Both the position numbers and the translations under genes were made by a program. DNA of 7,123 bases, taken from contig JAHKLG010000065.1 in assembly GCA_029856625.1 (NCBI GenBank), positions 1 to 7,123 on the forward strand. The letters are read 5' to 3'. Numbering within the stretch: position 1 is the first letter of the stretch; each line of letters starts with the position of its first letter. This document shows, piece by piece, positions 5,815 through 7,123 of the stretch. Below the pieces are notes generated by a model. The model searched no databases. It had not been told where the DNA came from and worked only from the letters and a program-made list of their open reading frames with translations. The DNA is from Candidatus Njordarchaeota archaeon. GTDB taxonomy: Archaea; Asgardarchaeota; Njordarchaeia; Njordarchaeales; Njordarchaeaceae.

Positions 5815-7123
5815 ATGTTTGCTGAGCAGAGATTACCGAAGTGGTATCCACTACAGAAACTCAGTGGGTCGATTGATGTGGAATTTCTAATAGAGTCTGG
5901 GAAAAAAAGGATAGATCTTCTCTTAGAAATAGCCAAAGAAAAAGAGAGGGCTTTTTCACCAAGAGACGAATCGGCAATTGATCCTATAGGAAATTTCTCT
6001 CTCTGCGTTACGGCTGCTCTGAGTGAGGATAATTTATTTAAGCTCTGGTTTTTAGAACATGAAGCGGATTTTTTCTCCTATAGGTTAGAGCGAGCTTCTT
6101 TGGAAGAGAAACTAGCAATAATTAGAGATCTCTTAGGAGAAAACGTGATCATTGGGTGGAATGAAATTACTACAAAGTTAAGAGTTAGCAGAGATGAGAT
6201 ATGGAGAGAACTATCATCGATCATTCCAGACGATGCTAGGAAGAAGGAGATAATGGCTAAGATGTACCATGAAGTTTACCAGAGCGAATTAGGCGGAGTT
6301 GCGGTGCGATTCTGGGAAATGCCTTGGCTCATAATTAAGCATAGGGGATTTCCCCATAAAGGCTGGATCATAACAACAACGAGATTTTTCATGGCAGAAT
6401 TGAAGAAATGTTTCCAGACGAAACTTGAGGAAAGAATTAAGTTGATAATGTTTAAGAAGCAAAATGGGGATCCTAGAATAGCTGTCCTGCAGGAAGTGGC
6501 TGAGAGAATCCTCTCTTACTGGAGAGAGAAAAGAGATATTATGATTGTTAAGCATGTAGAATTCAAAGTTGAAGGTAAGGAACTTTATCGGCGAGAAGAT
6601 TTATGGCCTCTCTGCATGAAGATTCTCATAAATAGGTTGAGATCAACTGGTTACTTAACCCATGGAGAGCGCTTACAATTAGGACTTTTTCTTAAGAAAT
6701 TAGGCATGAGTTTAGAAGAGCAAATGCAACTATGGTATAAATCAGCCGTAGATAATTTTGGTATGTCTTGGGACGAATTTGAGAGGAAAGGAGGTTATTA
6801 TATCAAGCACATTTACGGATTAGTTGGGAGCAGGAAGGATTATGAAGCACCAAAATGTGAAACGATAATAGCGAAGTATTTCTGCCCATTTAAGGCGTTG
6901 TCTTCTGAACAAATAAAGGAAATATTGAAGAACATGCATCCTGGAATACCAGAGCGAGTGTTAGGAAACATTTTGAGAAAAATGAGAGAGGGTGAACCTC
7001 GCCGTGCATGTAGCGAGTACTTAAGTTTCCTCAGGGGTAAACCTTATACAAAAGAGATGTCTCATCCATTGCTATTTGTCCGCATACTATACATGAGGGA
7101 GAAAGGAAGAAAAGGTAAGAAAA
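5815..7123 (+). CDS. priL: DNA primase large subunit PriL (C-terminus cut by window edge)
   Basis: The frame is open for 436 codons to the window end. PriL is the regulatory, iron-sulfur subunit of replicative primase; it pairs with catalytic PriS to start RNA/DNA primers at the fork. The N-terminal half (about 1-240) is the helical domain that binds PriS. The C-terminal half carries the four cysteines expected to hold a 4Fe-4S cluster: Cys267 in LWPLCMK, Cys348 in APKCET, Cys357 in YFCPF and Cys399 in RRACSEYL. Further family marks are KHIYG (331-335) and SHPLLF (416-421). The first-to-second spacing (81) is close to that recalled for human PRIM2 (80), but the second-to-third spacing is only 9, against about 17 there. 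After SHPLLF only a short basic tail (REKGRKGKK) remains, so the protein is probably within a few residues of its end. It starts 6 bases after the Nse3-like gene and shares its ribosome-binding site, placing it in the SMC operon. Confidence 0.95.
   Translation, partial: MFAEQRLPKWYPLQKLSGSIDVEFLIESGKKRIDLLLEIAKEKERAFSPRDESAIDPIGNFSLCVTAALSEDNLFKLWFLEHEADFFSYRLERASLEEKLAIIRDLLGENVIIGWNEITTKLRVSRDEIWRELSSIIPDDARKKEIMAKMYHEVYQSELGGVAVRFWEMPWLIIKHRGFPHKGWIITTTRFFMAELKKCFQTKLEERIKLIMFKKQNGDPRIAVLQEVAERILSYWREKRDIMIVKHVEFKVEGKELYRREDLWPLCMKILINRLRSTGYLTHGERLQLGLFLKKLGMSLEEQMQLWYKSAVDNFGMSWDEFERKGGYYIKHIYGLVGSRKDYEAPKCETIIAKYFCPFKALSSEQIKEILKNMHPGIPERVLGNILRKMREGEPRRACSEYLSFLRGKPYTKEMSHPLLFVRILYMREKGRKGKK

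Noticed and set aside
4940..5936. Antisense open frames across the candidate kleisin, Nse3-like and priL genes
   Set aside because: They oppose well-supported coding frames with coupled ribosome-binding sites and have serine/leucine-rich compositions typical of reverse-frame artefacts.
6289..6555. Antisense 88-codon open frame inside priL
   Set aside because: The priL frame is fixed by the cluster cysteines and conserved motifs; the opposite frame has no recognisable feature.

Overview
The window looks like chromosomal DNA from an archaeon, most likely a thermophilic member of the TACK group (Thermoproteota or a relative). The grounds are a DNA primase large subunit of the archaeal/eukaryotic type, a CAU-anticodon tRNA gene with a 48-nt intron at the canonical 37/38 site and an encoded CCA end, heavy use of AGA/AGG and ATA codons, ribosome-binding sites of the GGTGA/GTGAT kind, and GTG/TTG starts. 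The order cannot be told from this sequence.

Left part (1 to about 1035, minus strand): the 5' portion of a gene for a membrane protein that runs off the window edge. It has a cytosolic longin/roadblock-like N-terminal domain and several transmembrane helices. Upstream of it is the intron-containing tRNA gene. Positions 1036-1352 hold no convincing gene, only AT-rich promoter-like elements facing both ways.

Right part (1353 to the end, plus strand): four tightly packed genes that read as one operon. The first encodes a 1059-residue SMC ATPase. Its N-terminal half and hinge resemble eukaryotic Smc5 (FLPQERV after the Walker A region; YGP and APDPV in the hinge), while its Walker B block resembles Smc6 (DEFDVFLDD). 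The second encodes a 227-residue helical protein ending in a probable winged helix, a candidate kleisin. The third encodes a 194-residue protein with two predicted winged helices whose layout resembles MAGE/Nse3 and, more loosely, bacterial ScpB. The fourth encodes PriL, the iron-sulfur large subunit of replicative primase, almost complete at the window edge.

Main interpretation: genes one to three look like a minimal archaeal relative of the eukaryotic Smc5/6 complex (SMC + Nse4-like kleisin + Nse3-like KITE/MAGE subunit), co-expressed with a core replication gene. The SMC and PriL assignments rest on visible motifs. The kleisin and Nse3 assignments are inference from size, predicted fold and gene order, and need profile searches and structure prediction.
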